Shown one piece after another: positions 8,982 through 17,147 of a DNA stretch of 64,000 bases (position 1 is the first letter of the stretch; the number at the start of each line of letters is the position of its first letter). The notes under the pieces were generated by a model. It had not been told where the DNA came from, did no database searches, and saw only the letters and a list, made by a program, of their open reading frames with translations. The DNA is taken from NCBI GenBank assembly GCA_963803015.1, contig CAWDKV010000011.1, positions 782,236 to 846,235 of the forward strand, written 5' to 3'. The stretch is from Berkiella sp963803015 (GTDB taxonomy: Bacteria; Pseudomonadota; Gammaproteobacteria; Berkiellales; Berkiellaceae). The position numbers and the translations under genes are program-made.

Positions 8982-9167
8982 ATGGCAAAATCCTTTCAAC
9001 AACAAATGACTGAATTAGCATCCAGGGTAGCCCACATCCCTGATGCTATTGAATTACCTCCAAAAGAGAAATTTGAAAAATATCTACCTTATAATCTGGC
9101 AAAGCAATTTGATAAATTATTAAAACAAGAGTCCCCAAAACCCCCTAAACGGGGTAAACTGAGATAG
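8982..9167 (+). CDS. Small hypothetical protein (61 aa)
   Basis: This 61-residue basic protein is preceded by AGGTAGTATGT before its ATG, a good ribosome site. It begins MAKSFQQQMTELASRV, contains IPDAIELPPKEKFEKY, and ends in a lysine- and proline-rich tail KPPKRGKLR. The IPDAIEL segment resembles IPNAIKL in the small protein at 9730-9918, so the two may be distant relatives. The function is unknown. Confidence 0.5.
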   Translation: MAKSFQQQMTELASRVAHIPDAIELPPKEKFEKYLPYNLAKQFDKLLKQESPKPPKRGKLR

Positions 9168-9223
9168 TAAGATAGTTATTTAAGAAAATTATTTGGCATC
9201 TAACTACCATTTTTGATTTAACG

Positions 9224-9232
9224 TGTTATAAT
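9224..9232 (+). promoter_or_regulatory. Extended -10 promoter for the 9277 gene
   Basis: TGTTATAAT is a perfect -10 hexamer with the extended TG. No good -35 is visible, as is usual for extended -10 promoters. It lies about 45 bases upstream of the ATG at 9277. Confidence 0.5.
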
Positions 9233-9276
9233 CCTTTTCCTGAACGGTAGTTGATATAAACGGTTGAGATACAAAT

Positions 9277-9510
9277 ATGCGTGCTTTAGTTTTTACACAA
9301 TTTAATAAAATTAATAACAGAGACGAGTCTGAATCACTCAGAAGCAGAAAAAACGCTTTGCATTCAGCATTGGCCGCGACAGATAGCATTAGTGTGCCTA
9401 CTCTTACATCTCATCAAGAGATCCCTGATAAAGTGACCATTCCTTCAGCAGAACAAATGGCACGTTTAGGGCCAATCGTTCAGCAAAGCGCTGCAAATAA
9501 GCTTAAATAA
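9277..9510 (+). CDS. Small hypothetical protein (77 aa)
   Basis: This is a 77-residue soluble protein with no recognised family. It is polar and probably partly disordered: a charged stretch NNRDESESLRSRKN is followed by a Ser/Ala/Thr-rich segment and the C-terminal EQMARLGPIVQQSAANKLK. It has its own extended -10 promoter (9224-9232) and a strong Rho-independent terminator right after the stop (9515-9541), so it is a complete single-gene transcription unit. That is the best evidence that it is real. The ribosome site (GAG about 10 bases upstream) is weak. Confidence 0.55.
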   Translation: MRALVFTQFNKINNRDESESLRSRKNALHSALAATDSISVPTLTSHQEIPDKVTIPSAEQMARLGPIVQQSAANKLK

Positions 9511-9514
9511 TTTC

Positions 9515-9541
9515 AAAAAAGCCGGCAACAGCCGGCTTTTT
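9515..9541 (+). terminator. Rho-independent terminator
   Basis: A GCCGGC / GCCGGC stem closes a 4-base AACA loop. It is flanked by A6 on the left and T6 on the right, so it can terminate in both directions. It lies directly after the stop codon of the small gene 9277-9510. Confidence 0.85.
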
Positions 9542-9659
9542 TACATTCCCTCACTTACGTTTTCCAGCTCCAAAGCGTATACATCCACGCTTTTACACCT
9601 TTTGTCTGATAAAACTAGCTAATAACAGCCATGAAATGAGAAATTAATGTAATAAGAAG

Positions 9660-9687
9660 TTTACAAACTCGTATTGGATGGTAAGAT
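9660..9687 (+). promoter_or_regulatory. Sigma70-like promoter for the 9730 gene
   Basis: TTTACA (9660-9665) and TAAGAT (9682-9687) are separated by 16 bases. They lie about 40 bases upstream of the ATG at 9730, just after the preceding terminator. Confidence 0.45.
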
Positions 9688-9729
9688 AACAAACATACTA
9701 TTGGTTGCTATCTCAAAAGGTGAATAAAA

Positions 9730-9918
9730 ATGGCAGTATATACTCCTATAGCTAACACTATTTCATTAAACTCCACAGCAAGACCCTTTGCTGATATTCC
9801 GAATGCAATTAAATTGCATAATATTGCTCCTTTGTATGCAGCAATTCAGCTGGTTCTAGACGAAGTGGAAAGAGAATTAAATCCTGAAATAACCAGGAAA
9901 GCTAAGGTTAAAGCTTAA
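9730..9918 (+). CDS. Small hypothetical protein (62 aa)
   Basis: This 62-residue protein has a strong ribosome site (AAGGTGA, 6 bases before ATG) and its own promoter at 9660-9687. It contains IPNAIKLHNIAPLYAAIQ followed by an amphipathic helix LVLDEVERELNPEI and a basic tail. It may be distantly related to the 8982-9167 protein (shared IPxAIxL). Its last 11 bases overlap the 3' end of the convergent tatD. The function is unknown. Confidence 0.55.
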   Translation: MAVYTPIANTISLNSTARPFADIPNAIKLHNIAPLYAAIQLVLDEVERELNPEITRKAKVKA

Positions 9919-10678
9919 ATAACGAAAAGAAATTCTTTGTTGTTTTTTCTGCAATCAACTCTAATGGCTCCTGGCGCAATGCTGCAATAAATTCTGCAAC
10001 ATGGCGCACATAGGCTGGCACATTGGGCTTTCCACGATAAGGCATAGGCGCAAGATAAGGCGAATCGGTCTCAATTAACATTCTGTCTAAAGGTACTTTT
10101 TTCGCTACCTCTTGTAATGCGGTTGCGCTTTTGAAAGTCACTATTCCAGAAAATGAAATATAAAAATTTAAGTCTAATGCCTTTTTAGCTGTTTCCCAAT
10201 TCTCTGTAAAACAATGCATTACCCCACCAATCTCATCTGCTTTATGTAATTTTAGAATACTTAATGTATCTTCAATGGCCTCTCTCATGTGAATAATCAA
10301 CGGTTTTTGCAAAGATTTAGCACAATGAATATGACGAATAAATCTCTCGCGCTGCCAACTGAGATCCCCTTCTGAACGAAAATAATCTAAACCTGTCTCT
10401 CCAATGGCAATTACTTTCGGATCGGATGCTTGTTTTAATAGCGTTGCTTCATCTAACACTTCTCCTGGGTTTTCATTAGGATGTAACCCTGCAGAAATAG
10501 AAATATTGTCATAGGTAGACGCTAACTGGGATAGCGTCACATGGTCCTCTAAAGTCACGGCAACACAAAGAAAATAATTTACCCCCGCCATTTTTGCTTG
10601 ATCTAATACCGCCTGCATTTGTGCAGAATCCCCAGAGGGGACAATCATATTAAGATGGCAGTGGGAATCAACAAACAT
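9908..10678 (-). CDS. tatD: TatD-family metal-dependent deoxyribonuclease
   Basis: TatD proteins are cytoplasmic metal-dependent DNases (3'-5' exonuclease, DNA repair) of the amidohydrolase fold. All expected metal ligands are visible: HCH at 6-8 (DSHCHLN), Glu in IGETGLDY, His in IHMREA, His in MHCFTEN, and Asp in IETDSPYLAP. The C-terminal PYRGKPNVPAYV signature is also present. The length of 256 residues is typical. The gene follows pilZ at the end of the tmk-holB-pilZ run, the same order as in Pseudomonas, so it is probably the last gene of that operon. YcfH/TatD paralogues are hard to separate by sequence alone, so the subfamily is not certain. Confidence 0.92.
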   Translation of the reverse strand: MFVDSHCHLNMIVPSGDSAQMQAVLDQAKMAGVNYFLCVAVTLEDHVTLSQLASTYDNISISAGLHPNENPGEVLDEATLLKQASDPKVIAIGETGLDYFRSEGDLSWQRERFIRHIHCAKSLQKPLIIHMREAIEDTLSILKLHKADEIGGVMHCFTENWETAKKALDLNFYISFSGIVTFKSATALQEVAKKVPLDRMLIETDSPYLAPMPYRGKPNVPAYVRHVAEFIAALRQEPLELIAEKTTKNFFSLFKL

Positions 10679-10721
10679 GCGTATTTTTCCTAATTAATAA
10701 ATATAAGTAACACTGTTATTT

Positions 10722-11051
10722 TTATAACGTGTAGGTAAGCTCTTGCGAGTGCAAATGATCGCCCAGTAGCTTTTCGATAAAGGTTTTCAACAAAGCGCCT
10801 TCTTCTCCACAAAATTGTAGTCCTATTCCTTGTAATTTTCCGCCCTGAGCGAGTTTCGGGGTAATCCATATTACTTTACCCTCAAAACAAACCTTATTAG
10901 GATGAAAAGCAAACGAAAGGCTGACCGGAACGCTGTCACTTAAATTGTATTCTTGTTCTGTGGGAAAAAACAAAGCGCCATCCGTAATAAACGGCATATA
11001 CATTTTATAAAGCGTAATTTTATCTTCAAGCTTTAAGCTGATTCCATTCAT
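10722..11051 (-). CDS. pilZ: PilZ-domain protein of the type IV pilus
   Basis: This small PilZ protein (110 residues from the ATG at 11051; 114 from a TTG at 11066) belongs to the pilus-assembly type found between holB and tatD in Pseudomonas and Xanthomonas. The N-terminus LKLEDKITLYKMYMPF and the FEGKVIWITP...GIGLQF strands match that group. These PilZ proteins lack the RxxxR c-di-GMP motif and act in pilus biogenesis, and no such motif is visible here. The start overlaps the holB 3' end by 26 bases, implying translational coupling. Together with comEC this hints at type IV pili and natural competence, although no pilus structural genes are in the window. Confidence 0.88.
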   Translation of the reverse strand: MNGISLKLEDKITLYKMYMPFITDGALFFPTEQEYNLSDSVPVSLSFAFHPNKVCFEGKVIWITPKLAQGGKLQGIGLQFCGEEGALLKTFIEKLLGDHLHSQELTYTL

Positions 11052-11976
11052 AGTACAAGTGCTCAAATAATAGCTGTTTATTGAGAGCTGGGGTCTGTTT
11101 TAATGCTTCCAGTGCAGCTTTAATCTTGTCAAAAAATAAAAAGAGTTGCTGAACCGATAATTTTTTAATTTTTTCAGAAAAATGGCGTGTCACCATAGGC
11201 GCACCATAAATACAACGGATACAATCTGCTAAATAGTAACAAAGAAGATGCAAGGTTGTTTGTAAATCTTCTGTTACAGCAGAAATGAGCCCTTCTGGCA
11301 CATGCCCCTCAGTATTCACAAAAAAAGCTGCAAACAAAGCTTCCTGCCATTTCTCATCATAGCCCTCTCCTAGCATCTTTTGCACTTTGAGCGGAGCTCC
11401 ACCAGCTAAGATCAAGGCAGAATTTAACGTTTGCTGCGAGAAAGAGGGATGCGCCTTCTCTAACCATTGCAATGCTAAAGCGCTCTCAGGCTGCGCCAAG
11501 GGAACAACCACACAACGACTTTTAATAGTCGGCAACAAGGTATGCCCTTGTTTACAGGTTAAAAATAAATGCGATCCCTGCGTTGGTTCTTCCAGTGTCT
11601 TTAACAAGGCATTTCCCGCGGCTTTTTGCATGGTGTCCATATTTAATAAAGTCACCACTCTTTTACCACCAAAATGAGCGGTATGTGCTAAAAAGGGAAT
11701 AATATCTCGGATTTCATCAATGCTTATGGTATCAGTTTGCCCATAAACGAGATAATCCGGATGATGGCCGAGATCAAACAAATGACAAGCACGGCAAACA
11801 CCACAAGCGCCGATTTGACTTGGTGTCTGGCACAACAAAAACTGAGCAAAAGCTTTTACAAAATCTGTTTTACCAATACCAGAAGGACCTGTAAATAACA
11901 GGGCATGCGGTAATCGATGCGGCACTCTCTCCTTTAATTTCTGCCAAGAAGCTTGGTGCCAAGGCATTACTTGCAT
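11026..11976 (-). CDS. holB: DNA polymerase III subunit delta'
   Basis: The delta' subunit is part of the clamp-loader that places the sliding clamp on DNA. The 316-residue protein has an AAA+ fold: Walker A GPSGIGKT at 30-37, a zinc-binding set of Cys49, Cys58, Cys61 and Cys64 (CGVCRAC), the SIDEIRDI segment, and LLKTLEEPTQGSHLFL with sensor SRC (IKSRCVVV). Length and motifs match the family. It overlaps tmk by 10 bases upstream and pilZ downstream, a tightly coupled tmk-holB-pilZ arrangement. Confidence 0.95.
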   Translation of the reverse strand: MQVMPWHQASWQKLKERVPHRLPHALLFTGPSGIGKTDFVKAFAQFLLCQTPSQIGACGVCRACHLFDLGHHPDYLVYGQTDTISIDEIRDIIPFLAHTAHFGGKRVVTLLNMDTMQKAAGNALLKTLEEPTQGSHLFLTCKQGHTLLPTIKSRCVVVPLAQPESALALQWLEKAHPSFSQQTLNSALILAGGAPLKVQKMLGEGYDEKWQEALFAAFFVNTEGHVPEGLISAVTEDLQTTLHLLCYYLADCIRCIYGAPMVTRHFSEKIKKLSVQQLFLFFDKIKAALEALKQTPALNKQLLFEHLYYEWNQLKA

Positions 11977-12596
11977 AAGTTATTCACTATCTCTTTTAAT
12001 GATTTTTGGACTTCAACCAATTCCCTAGCAGCATCTACCACATGATATCGATGAGGATTTTCTTTTGCCGTATGCAAATAGTGTTTGCGAATTTTCTCAA
12101 AAAATGTGCTTCTTTCTTTTTCAAAACGATCTAAATCGCGCTTTTTATGAATTCTGGAAAAAGCGACATTAACAGGCGCATCCAAAATGATTGTACAATC
12201 TGGTGCAAAATCTCCAAGCGTCCATTGATTGATAAACTCAATTTCAGCAAAAGCAATGCCTCGACCTGCCCCTTGATAAGCTCTGGTCGCATCAGTAAAT
12301 CTATCGCAGATCACCCAGATCCCTTTCTCTAGAGCCGGTTTAATGACATGCTCAACATGTTGTAAGCGTCCAGCAAAAAGCAATAATAGCTCTGTTTTGG
12401 GTAAGGTGGTTTCAGAAAATTCTTCGAGTAAAATTCGTCGGATAGCTTCTGCCATGGGCGTTCCCCCTGGCTCGCGGGTCATCAGTACTGGCTTATCTTT
12501 GGTCTTTATAATGTCAGCAATAAACTTGAGGTTGCTGGATTTGCCAACGCCTTCTATTCCCTCGATGGTAATAAACTTTCCTTTATGCGATGTCAT
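11967..12596 (-). CDS. tmk: Thymidylate kinase
   Basis: Tmk phosphorylates dTMP to dTDP with ATP in dTTP synthesis. The 209-residue protein has the P-loop EGIEGVGKSS (about 12-21), the TREPGGTP substrate-binding motif and DRFTDATRAYQGAGRG, followed by the LID segment with basic residues (SRIHKKRDLDRFEKE). All are intact. It overlaps mltG by 4 bases upstream and holB by 10 bases downstream. Confidence 0.97.
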   Translation of the reverse strand: MTSHKGKFITIEGIEGVGKSSNLKFIADIIKTKDKPVLMTREPGGTPMAEAIRRILLEEFSETTLPKTELLLLFAGRLQHVEHVIKPALEKGIWVICDRFTDATRAYQGAGRGIAFAEIEFINQWTLGDFAPDCTIILDAPVNVAFSRIHKKRDLDRFEKERSTFFEKIRKHYLHTAKENPHRYHVVDAARELVEVQKSLKEIVNNLCK

Positions 12597-13618
12597 GGCT
12601 TCTTCTTCTCACTTAACTTCTGATATTTTGTCACAGCGGCATTATGCTCTTCTAAGGTTGTAGAAAAATAATGACTGCCGTCTCCTCTGGCAACAAAATA
12701 TAATTTCTCAGTAGGAGCGGGATGACAGGCAGCATGTATCGATTGCAAACTAGGTAAGGCTATAGGCGTTGGCGGCAAACCCGCATGCAAATAAGTATTA
12801 TAAGGGGTGTCCTTTTTCAAATCATCCATCGTTATTGTTCCAGAAAATGCTTTTCCTAAACCATAGATGACTGTTGGATCTGTTTGCAGGCGCATTTTTT
12901 TAGCCAACCTGAGTTGAAAGACGCCTGAAATTAAGGCGCGCTCCTCAACCAATGAGGCTTCCTTTTCAATAATTGAAGCTAAAATTAAAGCTTCATAAGG
13001 ACTTTTTAAAATAAGAGTGGGGGCTCGATTGTTCCATTCTTTTAATAAATGCGCATGCATGGTTTCATATGCTAATTGTAGCAAAGCTGTATCTGTCGTA
13101 TTCGCTCTAAAATGATAAGTATCGGGAAATAAAATTCCTTCTGGACTAGAGCAAGTTGCGCATACTTTACGCAAAATTTCCTGCGAGGACTTTCCTTGTA
13201 GATTTTTATTGATGGCTTGATGTTGCCATAATACATTTAAAGCTTCATCAAAAGTGCATGCTTCAGGAAACCTCACACTATGTAAAATAACCTCACCTTT
13301 CATGAGTTTATTGAATAAGTCTTCAGCAGTCATATTGTAAGTTAATTCATATTCGCCTGCTTTTAGTGATTTTTCTGCTCCTTTTGCATATAAAATCCAT
13401 GAGAAAAAATTGGCTTGTAAGGGATTGAGCATCCCGTTATTTTGTAGGGCTTTAATGGTGCTTTTGGCAGATGTACCGGATTGAAGTGTGAAAACAAAAG
13501 CGTCAGTGCGACTGTTTAAAGGGCTTTGAATAAAGTGAACAAGTGAGACAACACAGGTTAATATGAGCGTGAGGAGAATGAGTAAAACTGATCCTAGATT
13601 TAGTTTTTTGTTTAGCAC
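12593..13618 (-). CDS. mltG: Endolytic murein transglycosylase MltG
   Basis: MltG (YceG) is an inner-membrane lytic transglycosylase that cuts nascent glycan strands and helps end peptidoglycan polymerisation. The 341-residue protein has one N-terminal membrane segment (about 9-28), a LysM-like region, and the YceG catalytic core with the conserved SIIEKEAS (catalytic Glu), LQTDPTVIYGLG and YNTYLHAGLPPTPI. It lies directly after fabF and overlaps tmk by 4 bases. pabC, which often sits between fabF and mltG in enterobacteria, is absent here. Confidence 0.94.
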   Translation of the reverse strand: MLNKKLNLGSVLLILLTLILTCVVSLVHFIQSPLNSRTDAFVFTLQSGTSAKSTIKALQNNGMLNPLQANFFSWILYAKGAEKSLKAGEYELTYNMTAEDLFNKLMKGEVILHSVRFPEACTFDEALNVLWQHQAINKNLQGKSSQEILRKVCATCSSPEGILFPDTYHFRANTTDTALLQLAYETMHAHLLKEWNNRAPTLILKSPYEALILASIIEKEASLVEERALISGVFQLRLAKKMRLQTDPTVIYGLGKAFSGTITMDDLKKDTPYNTYLHAGLPPTPIALPSLQSIHAACHPAPTEKLYFVARGDGSHYFSTTLEEHNAAVTKYQKLSEKKKP

Positions 13619-13661
13619 AATAAGGCCCCCACTTATTTAGAAAAGGAAGCCTTCTTCCCCT

Positions 13662-14915
13662 TCAGGCGAGACGTTTAAAAACCAAAGCTCCATTTGTTCC
13701 ACCAAAACCAAAGGAATTGGAGATACAAACGTTAAGTTTCATTTCCCGCGCATGGTGTGGCACAAAATCCAGATCACAATTTTCACTCGGTTGATCAAGG
13801 TTAATCGTGGGTGGCGCAATTTGATCACGCAAAGCTAAAACTGAAAAAATCGCTTCAATAGCACCCGCTGCGCCCAACAAATGTCCCGTCATCGATTTAG
13901 TTGAACTAACCGCAATTTTCTTCGCTCTCTCACCCAAAGCTGCCTTAATAGAGAGGCATTCTCCGAGATCTCCCACGGGTGTAGAAGTACCATGTGCATT
14001 GACGTAGTCCACATCATCAGCAGTCAAACGCGCATCTTTAAGGGCAGCTGTCATTGCTGCAGCTTCAACAAGACCGCCTTCTGAGAGTTGGGTAATATGA
14101 TAGGCAGAGCCACTCATCCCAAAACCGGCTAATTCTGCATATATCTTTGCACCACGCTTTTTAGCGGATTCGTATTCTTCTAATACTACAACGCCCGAAC
14201 CATCGCCGAGTACAAAACCATCTCTGTCTACATCCCACGGGCGGCTCGCTTTTTCTGGAGCATCATTGCGAGTGGAAAGTGCTCTTGCAGCAGAAAAACC
14301 ACCCATACCAAGTGGCGTACTGGCCTTTTCAGCGCCTCCGGCAATCATCACATCCGCGTCGCCATAAGCAATACACCGTGCAGCCATGCCAATACTATGC
14401 GCACCAGTTGTACAAGCCGTCGCAAAAGAAAGATTGGGACCTTGAAAACCATACATAATAGAAATATAACCCGCGCTCATATTAATAATGGCGCCAGGAA
14501 TAAAGAAAGGAGAAACTCGTCGTGGCCCGGACTTGAGAAGTTCTTCGTGATTTTTTTCGATAAATGTTAAACCACCGATCCCTGAGCCTACACAAACCCC
14601 AATGCGGCTTGCATTGTCAGGATGAGCAGATAACCCTGCATCCTGCACTGCTTGCACCGCAGCAGAGATGCCATATTGCACAAAAATATCCATTTTACGG
14701 GAATCTTTTTGAGAAATACCATAAATGCCCGGATCAAAGTCTTTTACCGTCCCGGCAATTTTAGAAGGAAAAGGGGTAACATCAAAGCTATCGATAGTCG
14801 TAATACCACTCTTACCTTCAATGATATTTCGCCACGCGGAATCAACATCATTTCCAACAGGGGAAATAATGCCTAATCCTGTGACAACTACTCGACGTTG
14901 CCGCTGGTCACTCAT
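13662..14915 (-). CDS. fabF: 3-oxoacyl-[acyl-carrier-protein] synthase II
   Basis: FabF elongates acyl-ACP by Claisen condensation with malonyl-ACP in type II fatty acid synthesis. The 417-residue protein is full length. The nucleophile is Cys168 in ATACTTGAHSIG, and the two catalytic histidines lie in NAHGTSTPVGD and MTGHLLGAAGA. The C-terminal NSFGFGGTNGALVFK motif is present. It follows acpP by about 85 bases and precedes mltG. The Cys-His-His set marks it as an elongating KAS I/II, and the acpP-fabF order points to FabF rather than FabB. Confidence 0.97.
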   Translation of the reverse strand: MSDQRQRRVVVTGLGIISPVGNDVDSAWRNIIEGKSGITTIDSFDVTPFPSKIAGTVKDFDPGIYGISQKDSRKMDIFVQYGISAAVQAVQDAGLSAHPDNASRIGVCVGSGIGGLTFIEKNHEELLKSGPRRVSPFFIPGAIINMSAGYISIMYGFQGPNLSFATACTTGAHSIGMAARCIAYGDADVMIAGGAEKASTPLGMGGFSAARALSTRNDAPEKASRPWDVDRDGFVLGDGSGVVVLEEYESAKKRGAKIYAELAGFGMSGSAYHITQLSEGGLVEAAAMTAALKDARLTADDVDYVNAHGTSTPVGDLGECLSIKAALGERAKKIAVSSTKSMTGHLLGAAGAIEAIFSVLALRDQIAPPTINLDQPSENCDLDFVPHHAREMKLNVCISNSFGFGGTNGALVFKRLA

Positions 14916-14999
14916 TCATCACTCCACAACTATACCTGTCACGCTTGAGTCAAAGTATTTACCCTAACTCAAACGCTGAGGTGGAATATTTCATCAGGA

Positions 15000-15242
15000 T
15001 TATTTATTGCTGGCGTGCTGTTCAATGTAAGAAATGGCTTCCCGCAAAGTGGTAATTTTTTCCGCTTCTTCGTCAGGGATTTCAATTTCAAACTCTTCTT
15101 CTAGCGCCATGACTAACTCAACAGTGTCGAGTGAGTCTGCTCCTAAATCATCAACAAATTTTGACTCGGGGTGCACTTTATCGCGCTCTAGCCCCAACTG
15201 TTCAACAACGATATCTGTCACTCGTTCTTCTATGCTGCTCAT
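15000..15242 (-). CDS. acpP: Acyl carrier protein
   Basis: ACP carries growing acyl chains on a phosphopantetheine arm. The DSL attachment motif is present in GADSLDTVELVMALEEEF, with Ser at residue 37 of the 80-residue product. The start chosen is the ATG at 15242 (MSSIEERV), which aligns with the N-terminus of E. coli ACP and has GAGGAAC upstream. An in-frame ATG seven codons earlier (15263) is possible. The protein is very acidic, as expected. It lies between fabG and fabF, the usual place. Confidence 0.96.
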   Translation of the reverse strand: MSSIEERVTDIVVEQLGLERDKVHPESKFVDDLGADSLDTVELVMALEEEFEIEIPDEEAEKITTLREAISYIEQHASNK

Positions 15243-15388
15243 GACCACTTGTTCCTCAGCCATATTTTCGACTTAGCTCCAAATTAAACAAACAAAAGTA
15301 TAAAGGCTAGTAATACTAGCAACTACGGTGAAGGCAAATCCTAGCAAAATTCTCTTAGCCATGCTACTTTTTAGCAAGATTAAGCTAG

Positions 15389-16144
15389 TTAGCTCATAAA
15401 CATTCCGCCATTCACATGAATGGTTTCACCCGTAATATAACGCGCCTCTTCAGAGGCTAAAAAACCAACACTAAAAGCAATGTCCTCAGGTTTTCCCAGT
15501 TGCCCCAACGGGATCGTTTGTAAAAGCGCTTCTTTTTGCGCTTCGGGTAAAACGCTGGTCATATCAGTAGCAATAAATCCTGGCGCCACCACATTAACAG
15601 TAATACCACGTGAGGCTATCTCTCTGGCAAGTGACTTAGAAAAAGCAATAACACCCGCTTTCGTGGCGGCATAATTAGCTTGTCCCGGATTTCCCGTTGC
15701 GCCCACAACTGAGCTCAGCGAAATAATCCTACCCCATCTTGCTTTGAGCATTCCTTTAAGACAAGCTTTGGTCAAACGAAAAACACCAGTTAAATTCGTT
15801 TGAATGGTCTCATCCCATTCCTCTTCTTTCATGCGCAATAACAAATTATCACGCGTGACACCTGCATTATTGATCAAAATTTGCGGCGCACCTACTTCTT
15901 GTTCAATAATTTTTAGTTGTTGCTCAATCTCGTTTGGTTGGGTGATATTTAATGCTATGCCAAAACCTTTAATATTATTTTGAGTAAAAAACTGAGAAAT
16001 CTTATGCGCACCTTCTGTTGTCGTGGCTGTTCCCACTACAGTTGCGCCCATTTGACCTAAGACAACACTAATGGCTTGGCCAATCCCGCGCGTTGCCCCA
16101 GTCACTAATGCTACTTTACCTTCTAACGAAGAAAGCTGCCACAT
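15389..16144 (-). CDS. fabG: 3-oxoacyl-[acyl-carrier-protein] reductase
   Basis: FabG reduces 3-oxoacyl-ACP with NADPH. It is a short-chain dehydrogenase with the nucleotide-binding GATRGIGQ near residue 17, NNAGVTRDN, the catalytic Ser (SLSSVVG) and YAATKAG (Tyr/Lys), and a C-terminal GGMFMS. The ATG at 16144 (MWQLSSLEGK) is preferred because AAGGGGATTTGAAG precedes it. An upstream in-frame start at 16174 would add ten poorly conserved residues. It lies between fabD and acpP in the fab operon. Confidence 0.96.
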   Translation of the reverse strand: MWQLSSLEGKVALVTGATRGIGQAISVVLGQMGATVVGTATTTEGAHKISQFFTQNNIKGFGIALNITQPNEIEQQLKIIEQEVGAPQILINNAGVTRDNLLLRMKEEEWDETIQTNLTGVFRLTKACLKGMLKARWGRIISLSSVVGATGNPGQANYAATKAGVIAFSKSLAREIASRGITVNVVAPGFIATDMTSVLPEAQKEALLQTIPLGQLGKPEDIAFSVGFLASEEARYITGETIHVNGGMFMS

Positions 16145-16181
16145 CTTCAAATCCCCTTTATTTTTACTCGTCAAAGCAGAC

Positions 16182-17135
16182 TTAGCTTTGAAGACTCAAT
16201 GCTTCATCAAACCCACTTTTTGATTCCAATGCCACACCATGAATAGCAGGTTCAGTGCGCTTTATTAATCCCGTTAAAACTTTACCAGGACCACACTCAA
16301 AAACCGTTTTAATTCCCTCTTGTGCAAAGAGTTGTATCGTTTGTACCCATTGTACAGGGTGAGATAACTGTTTCACTAAAGATTGTCGTATATCATCCGG
16401 ATGAGAATGAGATTGCACATCGACGTTATGAATAACCGGCATCTTGGGGGATTGTATTCTCACCCCTTCTAAAACGCGAGCGAGCTTCAATGCAGCAGGC
16501 TCCATAAGAGCACAATGCGAGGGGACACTTACCGGGAGCAAAATTGCTTTTTTAGCACCGCGCTCTTTTGCCAAAGCGCATGCTCGCTCTACCGCTTGTT
16601 TGTTACCTGCAATCACTGTTTGGCCAATAGCATTAAAATTCACCGGTGCAACCACTTCATTTTTAGCTGCTTCTTGGCATACTTCCAACAAAGTAGCATC
16701 GGGCATGCCTAAAATGGCAGCCATTGCGCCCTCACCCACTGAAACAGCTTCTTGCATCAATTGACCGCGCAGTGCAACCAATTTCACTGCATCTTCTAAA
16801 TACAACGCCTCAGCGCAAACCAAAGCGGTATATTCACCTAAGCTATGTCCTGCTAACAGGTGGGGATTCACTCTGCCCTCTTCCTGCCAAGCGCACCAGA
16901 GCGCTACTCCTGCTGCTAACAACACAGGCTGCGTATTTACTGTACTATTAAGTTCAGTTTCAGGGCCATCTTGGGCTAAAGCCCACAAATCTTTATCTAA
17001 GGCACTAGAAGCTTGTTTGAAGGTCTTTTCTATCACTGAAAAATGCGTTGCGGCTTCTTTTAGCATGCCTATTTGTTGTGAGCCTTGCCCAGGAAAAACA
17101 AAAGCCAAATTTTTATTTTGCGTCACTGTATTCAC
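16182..17135 (-). CDS. fabD: Malonyl-CoA:ACP transacylase
   Basis: FabD loads malonate from malonyl-CoA onto ACP. The 317-residue protein has the family N-terminus FVFPGQGSQQIGML, the nucleophile Ser98 in AGHSLGEYTALV, the conserved Arg in ALRGQLMQEAV, the active-site His in VPSHCALM, and a C-terminal FECGPGKVLTGLIKR. It is located between fabH and fabG. Confidence 0.96.
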   Translation of the reverse strand: MNTVTQNKNLAFVFPGQGSQQIGMLKEAATHFSVIEKTFKQASSALDKDLWALAQDGPETELNSTVNTQPVLLAAGVALWCAWQEEGRVNPHLLAGHSLGEYTALVCAEALYLEDAVKLVALRGQLMQEAVSVGEGAMAAILGMPDATLLEVCQEAAKNEVVAPVNFNAIGQTVIAGNKQAVERACALAKERGAKKAILLPVSVPSHCALMEPAALKLARVLEGVRIQSPKMPVIHNVDVQSHSHPDDIRQSLVKQLSHPVQWVQTIQLFAQEGIKTVFECGPGKVLTGLIKRTEPAIHGVALESKSGFDEALSLQS

Positions 17136-17147
17136 CTATACGCTAAA

